This document shows positions 36,216-48,100 of a stretch of 57,770 bases of DNA, one piece after another. Origin of the DNA: a virus. Location of the stretch: positions 1 through 57,770 of IMG/VR virus record IMGVR_UViG_3300030090_003001; one strand, 5' to 3'. Both the position numbers and the translations under genes were made by a program. The stretch's first letter is position 1, and every line of letters starts with the position of its first letter. The notes below the pieces were generated by a model that saw only the letters and a program-made list of their open reading frames with translations, was not told the origin of the DNA and searched no databases.

Positions 36216-36593
36216 ATGAAATTTACTAAAGAAATTAAGCGTTTTATGGAACCAATAAGCGCAATACAACCAGAGGACATAAAGATTTTTGAAGAGGCTA
36301 CTAAAGATATGCCTTTTTCGTTATCTGAAATACTAAAAAGAAACGATATAATGTCTTTAGTCTTTGATAGAGGATTCGTATCCTTTAAAGTTAAAAATAA
36401 TGAATGCATTGTATATGCTTATTATGTGTCAAAGAAATCCAAAATATCTTCAAAAGAACATAGAAAAGCGTTTTATGATTTTTTAAAATATAATGGGTGT
36501 AAATCTATGAGAGCTTACACTCACACCCCACCTAAGGTTTGGAAAAACTGGGGGTTTAAATTGCAAAGATATGAAATAGTGAGAAAATTATGA
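36216..36593 (+). CDS. Small protein, possible GNAT-like / gp13-type internal virion protein
   Basis: 125 residues starting right after the previous stop. The C-terminal half (RKAFYDFLKYNGCKSMRAYT, then KVWKNWGFKL) resembles the acyltransferase-like fold of small phage proteins at this position. In T7-like phages the gp13 gene sits just before the gp14-like gene, as here. Catalytic residues cannot be identified. Confidence 0.45.
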   Translation: MKFTKEIKRFMEPISAIQPEDIKIFEEATKDMPFSLSEILKRNDIMSLVFDRGFVSFKVKNNECIVYAYYVSKKSKISSKEHRKAFYDFLKYNGCKSMRAYTHTPPKVWKNWGFKLQRYEIVRKL

Positions 36594-37510
36594 AAATATA
36601 CACATTAGTTGAATTTAAATGGGACGAAAAGTCTGGCAAAATGGTTGAGACTCACTCTGAGTCATACGACTATGATGGCGATTTAGCTTTATGTGGTGGT
36701 GGCGGTGAAGCAGATAGAAGAGCATTTGACAATAGGGCGCAAGATGCTGCAGTTGATACATTAAATTTATTAGAGAATCAATACTCTAATTCAGCTGACC
36801 CTAGCAATAGTTTCTTTGCGCAAGAAATAGATAGATTAGGACAAGAAACAGCGGCAAAAAAATCAGAATCAGAAGATAGATACAATTTAAAGGTTGGTCA
36901 AGCTCAAGATAGTTATGATTTTCAAAAGCAAAAAGGTATAATGAGCTACCAACAACAAATTGCAAAAACTGGACAACAATTAAAAGAAGCTAACAACGAA
37001 GGTATTAGGCAAGCTACAGAAGCACGTCAAGGAGCGAGCGATGAGTCTTACGGAGCTTTAACAAAATTAGCAAACACTGGTTTAGCTGGAGCTGGCGGTA
37101 GAGCAAGAAAAACATTAGCTGCAAGAAAATCAGCTGGTGTAGATAAAGTAGCTGCTGGGTTAGCTCGAGAAAAACAACAAATTAGAGACAGTTTAGCAGA
37201 AGCAGAAACTGTTAAAAATGTAAATTTATCTGAACAAGCTGTTGGTATGCAGCAAGCAAAAGACAGTGCAGATTTAGCAATGAGTCAAGAGCGTTCAGAA
37301 TTAGAAAGAAATATGCAAACACAAACAAGCAAATTATTACAAGAACAAAGTGCTGCTTTAGATAAAATAAGATTAGAGGCAACACAAATAGTTTCATCAA
37401 CTACTAGTGGTTTTGCAGATTCAAGGTCAGAGTGGGATGATGCTAAATGGGACCCAGTAAATGAACCATTTGATGAAATTGATGAAGAATTTGGAATAAG
37501 GCAAGGATAA
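36590..37510 (+). CDS. Internal virion protein (T7 gp14-like), 306 residues
   Basis: Begins with a short beta segment (MKIYTLVEFKWDEKSGKMVE) and CGGGG near residue 35, then a mostly helical, Gln/Ala-rich coiled region (about 80-280), as in gp14-type ejection proteins. Overlaps the preceding gene by 4 bases. It probably forms part of the channel ejected into the outer membrane. Confidence 0.65.
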   Translation: MKIYTLVEFKWDEKSGKMVETHSESYDYDGDLALCGGGGEADRRAFDNRAQDAAVDTLNLLENQYSNSADPSNSFFAQEIDRLGQETAAKKSESEDRYNLKVGQAQDSYDFQKQKGIMSYQQQIAKTGQQLKEANNEGIRQATEARQGASDESYGALTKLANTGLAGAGGRARKTLAARKSAGVDKVAAGLAREKQQIRDSLAEAETVKNVNLSEQAVGMQQAKDSADLAMSQERSELERNMQTQTSKLLQEQSAALDKIRLEATQIVSSTTSGFADSRSEWDDAKWDPVNEPFDEIDEEFGIRQG

Positions 37511-37511
37511 T

Positions 37512-39089
37512 ATGAGCAGAATAGATTGGAGAGGAGTATCAATGGCGTTAGCGCAATTAAAAGAAATTGCGGAGCCTAATCGTTTAGAGTTAATGGAGCA
37601 AGAATATCTTTTTAGGGCAACAGAAAAAAAGAAAGATAGGTTGTTTGAGAACTCAGAAATATTATTTAAGCAGCTTAACTCAGATTATAGTCAAAATCAA
37701 AAGCTGTTACTTGCAAAGCAAAATGAAATTACTGAAATGAACGCAGATGCTGAGAATCTTCTTAAAAACAAATTTTCGAATACAACTGGAAACTTATATG
37801 ATGCGTTTAAAGAATTAGATTTATCTGTAATTGACGGGTTAACGACTGCTAATAATATGATTGAAGACAAAGTAAACAATCAATTAGCCTCATTAACAGA
37901 AATGAGTAATTTATATTCTAATATGACATTTGGTAAACAGCTAAGAGAGTCTGAAGGTAATATTAAAGAAACCTATTTACTTGACGATAATGGCAATGCT
38001 CTTTTAGACCAAGACCAATATGTTTTAGATTCAGAAGGAAATGTTACAGAAGAATTAAATCCTAATTACGGAAAACCTATAAAATATGGCTGGGATGTAG
38101 ATGAGAGTGGATACATTAATCCTAATGAGCTAGAACAAGGCTTAGACCAAACAATAAAATGGTTAGAGGCAAATGGCCAATCAACTACTGGTATAAGAGA
38201 AGGTTACTGGTCTGGTTATCAAGGTGACAGTAAACGTAATCAAGCTGAAGTTAGTTATGAAACTAGCGTCTTGAATTTAGGTGATAAAAAATTAGACTTA
38301 CTTAATGGTGGGTATTTATCAGAAGACGATACATCGCTATATAAAGCAGAAGTTAAAGCTATGACAGAAGCTGGATATAGTTTAGACTTTTCTAAGTTTG
38401 TGGCATCAGAAGATTCTGGTGGAGCAGATGAGTATATTGAGGCAATGCAATATAAAAGACTAGTTCAAGAGTTAAATGACTACAAAAATAAACAAGGAAC
38501 AATGTATGATTTTGTTGTAGCAACATACGGTTCTGATGGTTCTGATTTAGGCGAAAGCGAACAAGACAAAGATATAAGAACTCGTATAGGTAATTATGTT
38601 GAAGGCAGAACTAAAGAAGCTGGAGATATATTAGATAAACTTATAATGAATGATGCTAAACACTATATTGTTGATTTACCCTCATATGCAAATATAGCTG
38701 GCTTTGAAGATAGTTCATTACAAAACTTTAGAACTGCTGGTGAAGAGGATACAGCACATACAGAAAACTATTTAAATAAATGGGACGCAATGATAGAGTT
38801 TGGCTTTACTGAAAAATTCTATAAAGAAATTATGGAAAAAAGCTATGTTGGAGACCCTCAAAAAGATGTATATTTAGGATTTATGCTTAAAAAAGAGTTT
38901 GAATTTTTATTTGATAATATGGATAGTTATGCTAAAGGAACTTTACCTCAGAATAAAAAAGAACGATTTGATAAAGCATTAATAGGGTTTAACCAAAGAT
39001 TCCCAGAGCATTTCAAAGAAAGAAGAGCTGAAATAATTGATATTATTAAAGAAAAATCACCTCAAGTCTATGGAACTATCACCCAATAA
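37512..39089 (+). CDS. Internal virion protein (T7 gp15-like by position), 525 residues
   Basis: A 525-residue helical, acidic protein between the gp14-like and gp16-like genes. Little motif structure: an N-terminal coiled coil (about 20-90), a central part with DENGNALLDQ-like turns, and a helical C-terminus. In T7 the gp15 protein occupies this place and forms the middle of the ejection channel. Assignment is by synteny. Confidence 0.6.
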   Translation: MSRIDWRGVSMALAQLKEIAEPNRLELMEQEYLFRATEKKKDRLFENSEILFKQLNSDYSQNQKLLLAKQNEITEMNADAENLLKNKFSNTTGNLYDAFKELDLSVIDGLTTANNMIEDKVNNQLASLTEMSNLYSNMTFGKQLRESEGNIKETYLLDDNGNALLDQDQYVLDSEGNVTEELNPNYGKPIKYGWDVDESGYINPNELEQGLDQTIKWLEANGQSTTGIREGYWSGYQGDSKRNQAEVSYETSVLNLGDKKLDLLNGGYLSEDDTSLYKAEVKAMTEAGYSLDFSKFVASEDSGGADEYIEAMQYKRLVQELNDYKNKQGTMYDFVVATYGSDGSDLGESEQDKDIRTRIGNYVEGRTKEAGDILDKLIMNDAKHYIVDLPSYANIAGFEDSSLQNFRTAGEEDTAHTENYLNKWDAMIEFGFTEKFYKEIMEKSYVGDPQKDVYLGFMLKKEFEFLFDNMDSYAKGTLPQNKKERFDKALIGFNQRFPEHFKERRAEIIDIIKEKSPQVYGTITQ

Positions 39090-39101
39090 ACGGAGCATAT
39101 A

Positions 39102-42100
39102 ATGGCAGATATTTGGGATGAATTAGGACAAATCGAAAATCAAGACGAGCTTGACACACGAGCTGCGCAGATTAAAAAAGACCAAGAAATCCAACAAAGA
39201 AACATAAGAAATATGAACGCTAAACAAGTTATTGAACAGCGTGAAAATATGCTTAAAGCCAAAGAAGCACAAAAAGAGCTTGATGGTGATGTTTGGGAGG
39301 TTTTACCAGAGCAGTCAAAAATTGAGCAAATGCGTAAAGATAGAGCTGAAAGTGAAGCTCAGAAAAACTTTATGACAGATATGGCTGTAGATATGGCTTT
39401 TAATGAGCCGGGAGCTATCGATTTAGACAAAGTTATGAGTCTTACCGGTGTTCCTATTACTTCGAAAAGAATGATGGATATAGGGCGTCCTAAGAGTGCA
39501 ACATTTGGGATAATGTCAGACACTGATATAGATGAAGATAGGTTTAACTCTCAACAAAGAAATGAAATCTATGAGAATCTATATTATAATCGTATAAACC
39601 AAGAAGGTTCCCAAGATTCTACAATTCCTTTATATACTGGATATGCAGCTGATGGAAGCACTATAGAAGAGTCTCAAGCTAGAGATAGAATGAAAGCTGT
39701 TCAAGAAGCAGATAAGCAAGAAGACAACCTTTTTAAATATGTAGATTTTGCATCACAAACAGAAAGAGAAATACCATACTTTGAATTATTCAAAGAGTTT
39801 CCACAAATATACAACTTACCGTACATAAAACAATTTGAAACACAAGATACAAATAATGGGACTATTTCGCCAAGCGTAGCTAAATTTTTAGATGGAAGTG
39901 GTATGGTTGATTTGTCTGATACTACACTTTCAGATTTTATGGAAAACAATCCATACTTAGAAAATGAGACTATAGAAGGCTATAGAAGTAGGATGAAAGA
40001 AAAATATAACCTTAGTGGCAATAAAGTTTTAAAAGACAATCCTTATTATGGATGGAAACCAGAAGATGTGTTTCAAGATTTTGCCCAATGGCTTACAACT
40101 ACATCTCCAGATTCTAAAAATTATGGTGATATGAGCCAAGATGATATAACAAATGATATGTATACCCGAGCTGAAATGCCACCAGAAGGCCAAAGAGACC
40201 AATTCTTTTTAGAGAATTATAGATTAGGTGGGCAAGCGTTTAGATTAGACGACAAGAGAGATATAATAGCTAATTACGGTAAAATTGCATACGAAGAATG
40301 GGCAGCAATGGTTGAAGATGAAGACCTTGCTTATGAAGATTTTAATCCTTATAGACAAAAACTATCTGCTGGTGACAATTGGTATCCATATATGACTGAA
40401 GACCAGCATACATTGTGGGAAGGTGTTAAAAAAGGGTTTGGTCACAAATATGGAACAGCAGATGATAGGATGTTAAATTCAGTGCATAGATTAGTTGGCC
40501 TTGGAACTGAAAAAGCTGGGCAATTAGTAGGTGTAATGAATAGTTGGAGCGATTATTTAGAAAAAGCATTTGAAGGTGAAATTAGGCAAGAAGACTTTTT
40601 AGGAGCATCTGCAGAATGGCTTCAAAAAACTGGATTTAATATTAAAACTGGACAAACAATGTTACCAGAAGGTGAAACATTTGAGGGTTACAATGTGTTA
40701 AATGACGGACAACAATCTGGTTTTAAAAACTTTGTAGATTCAATTCCCGGATTAGCTATAGACTTATTTTTATTAAAAGGAATGGGTTCAAAGGTTGGTG
40801 CAGCCTCATTACCTATTTGGGTTGCAACACACAGAGGTGCTGAAGCAATTGAAAAAGGTAGAAATGAAATTTTAGATGAAAATACTGGCGAAGTTATAGG
40901 CCAATCTTTATCAACAGATTCTGGTGATATATTACTATCTACGGTAAAAGGTGGCGCTGAAGGTTATACTTACCACTTAATATTTAAAGGCACTAGTATG
41001 ATACAAAGTGGTGCTGGAAGAGCAATGACTGGCGGAACAATATTTGGTGGCCCAGCTATGTACAAAGCTTTAAAAGATGAGTATGATAATGACCCAACTA
41101 CTAAAGGAGACTTTGGTGAAGCTTATTCTAATTTTCTATTTGGTGGGGTTATGTCATATTTTGCTAGAGGTAATAAATATACAGAGCTAGCGCCTTGGCA
41201 AGCTAAACTAATGAGGGCATTTTTAAAACCTCAAGTTGGAAGAGGTAGATTTAGAATACCCTTATCTGAATCAGAAAAATTAGCAATAAATGCATATACA
41301 AATGGAACTGTAAAAGAAGTTCCGGGCTATGGTAAAGTTAAAGTTTTTTATGATAAAAAATCTGGACAAGCTGCTTTTCAAAGTAAAGATGGAGATTGGT
41401 TTCTTTTTACTAAAGGCGGTAAACCAGTTAAAACTTCAGAGCCAGAATTTGGCGAATATTTTAATAGGTCTATATTAACAGAAAAAGGATTTCAAAAATG
41501 GATGGAATCTTTATCTAAAAAAGAAGTTGCTAATATAATTAACGGTAAAGTCCCGGGTATACCAGTTACATTAAAAGATAAAATTGTAATGAAATTGATG
41601 CAAAGATTTAATATGCCTAAGAATTTTGAAATGGTTAAATGGGCTGCTGGAAAAGGAAGAGGAGGAGTAAAAGCTACTAGTGTTCCATATAAAGCTCAAG
41701 CACCAAGTGGTTCTAATATAGTCCCAACTGGTACAAACCAAAAAGTAACAAGCAGCACTACAACAACAGCTTCTCCAGCTGCAGCAGCTGCATCAAGCAA
41801 TATTTCTACCAAGAAAAACACCTCCTCCACACAAACAACATCGTCCTTAGGTGATACTAATAAGACTCCAGATATACAACGCATAACATCATCCGTAATT
41901 TCCCTTCAAAAGACGCCTAGTCAAAAAGTTTATGATGATACTGTTACTCAAATCAACGAAGTAAAATCTGAACTAGATGCTGGTTATATCTTTAAAAATG
42001 GAAAAATGGTACCAATTTCTAAGGGCGATGCTGTAAAAGTAAGACAAAGATTAATAGAGTTAGAAGCAGAAGCTAAAAAAGCTGTAACTGCAGCCAATAA

Positions 42101-45100
42101 ACGTAAAACACCTTTAAAAACACCAGAACAAATAAAATTTGATAATAGTGTTGTTAACCTTAAAGCACCTATTAATCCTAAAACAAACAAGCCTTATATA
42201 GCTTATAACAAACCTATTAAAAATGTTGATGCAGCAATTAAAAGATACGAAGCTGTACAAAAAGATAGGGTAGCCTTACAAGCAAAAAGGGATGGCTTAC
42301 CTAAAACAACTAAAACTTATACAAATTTAGACAACAAAATAACGCAGCTTAATAAATATAGTGATGGGCTTAAAAATGTTATAAATGAAGGAAACCCTTC
42401 GTATTTTAAAAATAAAGCTGCAGCATTAGCTCCAAAACCTACAACTACAGTTGCTCCAAAAGCAGCGCAAACTAAAGGAACACCTAGTAGGGTTGACACC
42501 GAGTTGCCAAATTTAATAAACAAAAGATATGGGAAAAACACTAAGGCTTTAAATGAAAGATTAGAAAGAGATTACGGTGTTGATGATGTTAAAGCACTAA
42601 CAAAAGAACAAAAGACTGATTTACACTCTAATTTAACTGTAGAAGAAATAACTAGAGAAATGGGTGGATTAGAAGCTGGAATGATGGGTATTACACCTCA
42701 AAATATGAAGTTATTAAGAAGAGGTATAATAGATGCTGGTAAATTCACTTATGACAATTTACCCAAATCTATGCAAAAACAAGCCGACAAACTAGGAGTA
42801 ACTACTGAAAACTTTAAACAACAATTTCGTGACTGGACTAAAGACCCTAATAAAGCACCACAAAAAACTAAAGCTTTTTTTAAGAAAGTATGGAAACAAT
42901 TCAAGAATTGGTGGAAAAAAGGGAAAGAGGGATTAAAGGAATATTTAAAAAATCCTAAAATTGGAATGAGTGTAGAAATGGTTGGAAAAGATGGAAAACC
43001 ATTATCTATTAAAGACCAAGCAAAAGCAATGAGAGGTGGAGATAAAAGAGGTGTAGTTAAATCTAAAGCACCTTTTGTTAAAACCAGAACAGCTGAAGGT
43101 ATGAACAAAAGAATACCGCAATCAAAAAGAGCTACTGGTATAACAACACCAAACAAAACTGAAACTGGTGAATCATTTGCAATAACAAAATCTTCTGGCA
43201 GAGGCAGAAAACAAACAATACCACAGCCAGAATTAGATAAAATGCTTGTAGAATCTTTAGCGGAAGCAAACACAAAAGGTATACCATCATCTATTAAAGC
43301 TCCTACAACTAAAGAAGTTGAAACATTTACAGCTGGTAAAAATGAAGATAGGTTTTGGTATGAGCTTTCTACAGATGCTTTTAATAATAAAGTTAGGCTT
43401 GACAATAAAAGCGACAAAAGTAAATTGCACGGTCTAGTTTCTGCAACTAGCGTTAATGAAAAACCTTTTCCAAATTTAGTTAAGGCAATAAGTACCTTAT
43501 CTGAGCATATGCAAGGCTCTCCTATAAACACATCATTAATAGACCCTAAACCTATAACAGATGTATTAAGAGGTGAATCTTTTGAAACACCAAAAATAGG
43601 AAACTTTCAACAAACATTTGATTATATAGCTGGTATAACTGGTCAAAAACCTCTTACTGTAAATGATAGACAAGTAGCAGCAAGGTATGGAATTAAACCA
43701 TCTGACTTAGCTACAAACGCATCTTTATATGAAGCAATATCTTTAAATGAAATTAAAATGGCTGAACGTCTAAATAAAGACTTAAAACCCGGAGAAGAAC
43801 CTTGGACTGAATATCAACTGCAAGCAGCAAGTTGGACAAACACAAGATATGATAAAGGTGTTTCACAAATTGGAGATAATTATGCTCAAGGAATGGAAAC
43901 TTTATTTAACGTATTAGAAAGTAATGGAATTAAGCTACCTAAAGACCCTAGTACTGGACAAAGATATTTAGATACAGAAACTTTACTAAACCCTAATGTA
44001 CCTAAAATTCTGAGTCCAGCTGGGTACAAATATAAAAAAGCTTTAAAAGGTAATATAGAATTTGCAACAAACAATACTATAGAGGGCAAATTGGCTCAAG
44101 ATAATTTTAGTGAAATTGCTAAAGCTTTAGGATTTACAATTGATATAAACCAAGCTAAACAATTAACAAAGATGCAAGAAGCTTATATTGCTACATATAA
44201 AAGAGCTTTAAGAGCTTTAGGGCAACAACCTAAATACAAACCATCTGTTTTAAATAGAATGATAGATGCTATAGTTGGAAAAAGATTTAAACTTTCAAGA
44301 GTTACATATGATACTGGTGGTTGGGCTGGAGTAGTTAACCAAAACATTACATTCCCTTTAGCTGAGTCACAATCAACTGGTAGAGCTTCATTGGAATTAA
44401 ATGACATACAAACAGAAGGATTGCTGTCAATATTAGGAAAATTTGCTGGACAAGATGCTGGTGGAGCTTCTAGATTTAAAAGACTTATAGGCCCAGATGC
44501 TTGGAATAAAGCAGAGTCTTTTCAAATGTTTACACCAGAAAAAGGAATATCTATACAAAAAGAACAAATGCTTTTAGGTGCTATCAAATCTAAAACTGGT
44601 CAAAGTTTAGGGTTTAATAAACAAGAGCTACCAAATGGAACTTTGTTTTCTTTCCATCCAGACGGAAAACTTCCATCCCCAGACAAATTAGAGGCTGCCG
44701 GACTACAAATTTTTGACGAAGGAGTTAACTTAATACCAACTACATATAAAAGTGTATTAGCTGTTGATAAAGAATACAATACAAATATAAGGAGGATGAA
44801 AAATGCCATCGCAGAAGAACTTGCCATCGGAGTTAGAGACAAACTCATCGATGGAACAACAAAACCCCCAAGAGTTGGACTCATCAGTACAGCAATCAAA
44901 GGGAAAAAACCAATCGAAAACTACATCAAAGACATCAAGGCCAGACCCAGAAAGCTTATTGAAGGAGCTAGGTCTAGATACAAATCCAGAATGGACATTC
45001 TCGATGATGCAATCAAAGATTACAAAGTAATTACTAAACAATTAGATAAAGAGTTAGGCGTTTTAAATAAACAAATGGAAGGCCCTTTATCTAAAATAAA

Positions 45101-48100
45101 TGGAAGAAAACTTAATAAGTACGAGGAAATACTTTCTGATGGGTTTGAAGCTGGATTTATGGGTTTCACACCGCAGAATATGAAACTATTAAAACAAGCT
45201 CTTATAGACACATCAACTTTCCTATATAGAGATTTACCTAAGCATTTACAGAAACTTGGCAAAACACTTGGTATAGGAGCTAAAAACTTTAAAAAAGCAT
45301 TAGATAAATTTATGCATTATTTTGGGCCAGTTACGGTAGGAAAGAGAGTCATACCAAAAGCATACAATAAGCTTAAGAATTTTTGGAAGCAAGTTTATAG
45401 TTCTATGAAAACTTGGTGGGGAAGCAACAAAGATAGAGTTGTGGGTGATATACAAAGAGTTAAAGATGCTAGAAGAAAGAATTTATCACAAAAAGATTTA
45501 GCTTATAAAACTCAAAAACAATTAGCTAGAGCAAAAGTTATTGAGGGAAGTTTAATAAAGTCTGGAAGAACTACAGCTAAACAATTAGCAGTACTTAAGA
45601 AAGAATTGCTAGGCGTAAGCAGTTTAGGAGACTTAAACAAAAAAGGTAAACCTACAGACCCAGAGGCAGATAACAAAATTGCTGGATATATAAGAATGTT
45701 AAGAAGATTTGAAAATAGAAATAGGGGTGTTGATATGTCTAAGCTAATTCCAGCGGCAGACCAATACCCAACTCCTACAACTAGAAGCCCTAAAGAACAT
45801 CTGCAAATAGAAATGGGCAATTTAGCTGTAAGAAGGACTGTTCTTAACCACAGAACTTTTGAGTTAACAGACAAAGGCTTAATTGCAGACGCAGACCAAA
45901 GAGCGCCTCTTGGTAAGATAAGACAAGGTGCTTATGCTAGATTTGTTAGAAATATGGGAAATACAGAAGATTTTGCAGATTTAATACAGCAAAAAACTGG
46001 CGCTCCAGTATATGATGCTTATGAAGATGTTAGAATAGCAGTTGGTAACACTGAAGGTTATATAGACCAACATATGCGTCCTTTAATAGAAATAATAAAA
46101 AGAGCTACTGGACAAATAGATTTAGATAAAGCTATGCCATTATCATCAAGAGTTAAAATACATAGAGCTGGTAAAGGTGACCCAGATGCTTTAGCTGACT
46201 TAACGCAACTAGAACAAGATTTATTAAATCATATACAAGGTTATTATAATGACCCAGTAACACAAAAGATTTTTAAATTAAATCGTTTTATGAATTGGTA
46301 TAACAAGTCTGGAGAATCAAACAAGGGTTTGCCGGGCGTTGATAAAAAAGATTTATTAAACCTTAAGGCAATATATGAGGCACAAGGAAATGCTGCATTA
46401 ATAGCTGCATTAGATGATGTTAAAGGCTTGGTTATAGAAAAAAATTATATGCCAGATTTTTCTGAAGCTATAGACTATAACAATTCATCACAAATGTACA
46501 ATCTTAATATTGGCAAACAAACTTTAAAACCAAAAGATAGTAATGCAGATATGAATAAAGATGCTATAAAGGCTTTTATTAGAAAGGTAAGAGCAGATGC
46601 CAAAATATTTTATATGGATGAACCTATTACAAGGTTAGCTAATATAGTAAACACTGGATTACCAGCTGAAGTTTCAAACGATATGCTGCTATCAATAGAT
46701 TCTATGAACAGACCATTAGATACTAGCTCAATGGCAGAAATGAGTTCTAAGTGGGTTGGCCACGTTATGAAAGCTGCTTTAACTCTTCCATCTAAATGGG
46801 GTAGAAACCTTTTTCAGAGACTAACATTATTACCTTACACAAGTGGTGTTAATATGCCTAAAATGCTAGGCTCTATGATGAGAAATACATTCTTTCCTAA
46901 AAAAATAGGTGGAATACCTATGCCAAAAGGTGGAAAAATAGATATTTATAGACCGGGTCGTGGAAGCTTAAATGTAACTAAATCCTCTGATTATATGAAT
47001 GCTCCATCTTGGAAAACTAATCATTTTAATTCAATGGTATCAGCAAATACTAGCTTGGCAGATGATTTTTTAATGTCGACTCATATGCCTATTATAGACA
47101 AGCTTCCTTTTGGTATGAATAAAGCTTTTAGAGGTCTTATAGATACTTATAAATGGACTGATGCTAGTAATAGGTGGGCTATATTTAATCCTATGGTTGA
47201 TGATATATTAAAAACATTAGAAACCGCATCTAAAACTGGCAAAGATTTTAATTCTATAAAAAACAAATTGTATTGGAATAAAGTAGGTGACTATGAAAGT
47301 TTAAAAGATATTTTAAGACCAGAAATACAAATGGCTCTAAATGGCGATGTTGCAGCACAAAGATATGTTGCTTTAAGAATAGCAGAACATATGAGTGGGC
47401 CAGCTGTTAACTGGAGATATAATGCAATGGATAGGTCAATACACGAACAATCTGGAACATTTGGTAGAGGAGTGTTTAGAGCAACAACATACCCAGTTAG
47501 ATTAATAGCACAAGTTGCTAAAGATGCTTGGAAAGTTTATAGAGGTGCTTATAGAGGTAATATGAGCGAAATGTGGGGTGGTCTAAAAGGTGTTATGGGA
47601 AGACTGGCTATTATGTGGGGAATAGAAAAAACATTAAACTATATATATGGCTCCAAACCAAGTGGTGGCGGATGGGGCTATGATTTTATTAGTGATGTTC
47701 TAGGATTTGAGGTCGGAGGACTTGCATTTGCTGGTGCAGATTGGCTGTATGGAACGAAGCCAGCTGTCGGTAAACTGGGAGAAGCTTGGTCTGCATATAT
47801 AGATGGTGATGAAAAATATGGAGATGAGCTTATGGCTAGGGCAGCACAAATGTTAGCAGCTCACACTGATGGAGTATCAAAACAAACAGTTGTATTTTAT
47901 AGGTTTATAACTTGGCAAATGGAAAATGCCTTAGGCGTTAAAAAAGTCTCTCCATTAAGAGACCTTGTAGATGTTTGGCTTAATGAATATGACCCAGAAG
48001 AAATAGATAGGACTACAACACAAATGGTTCAACACGGTTTTACTGGTGCTGGATATGACCCAGAGATTGAGGATGATGGCAAAAGATGGATAGATGAATT

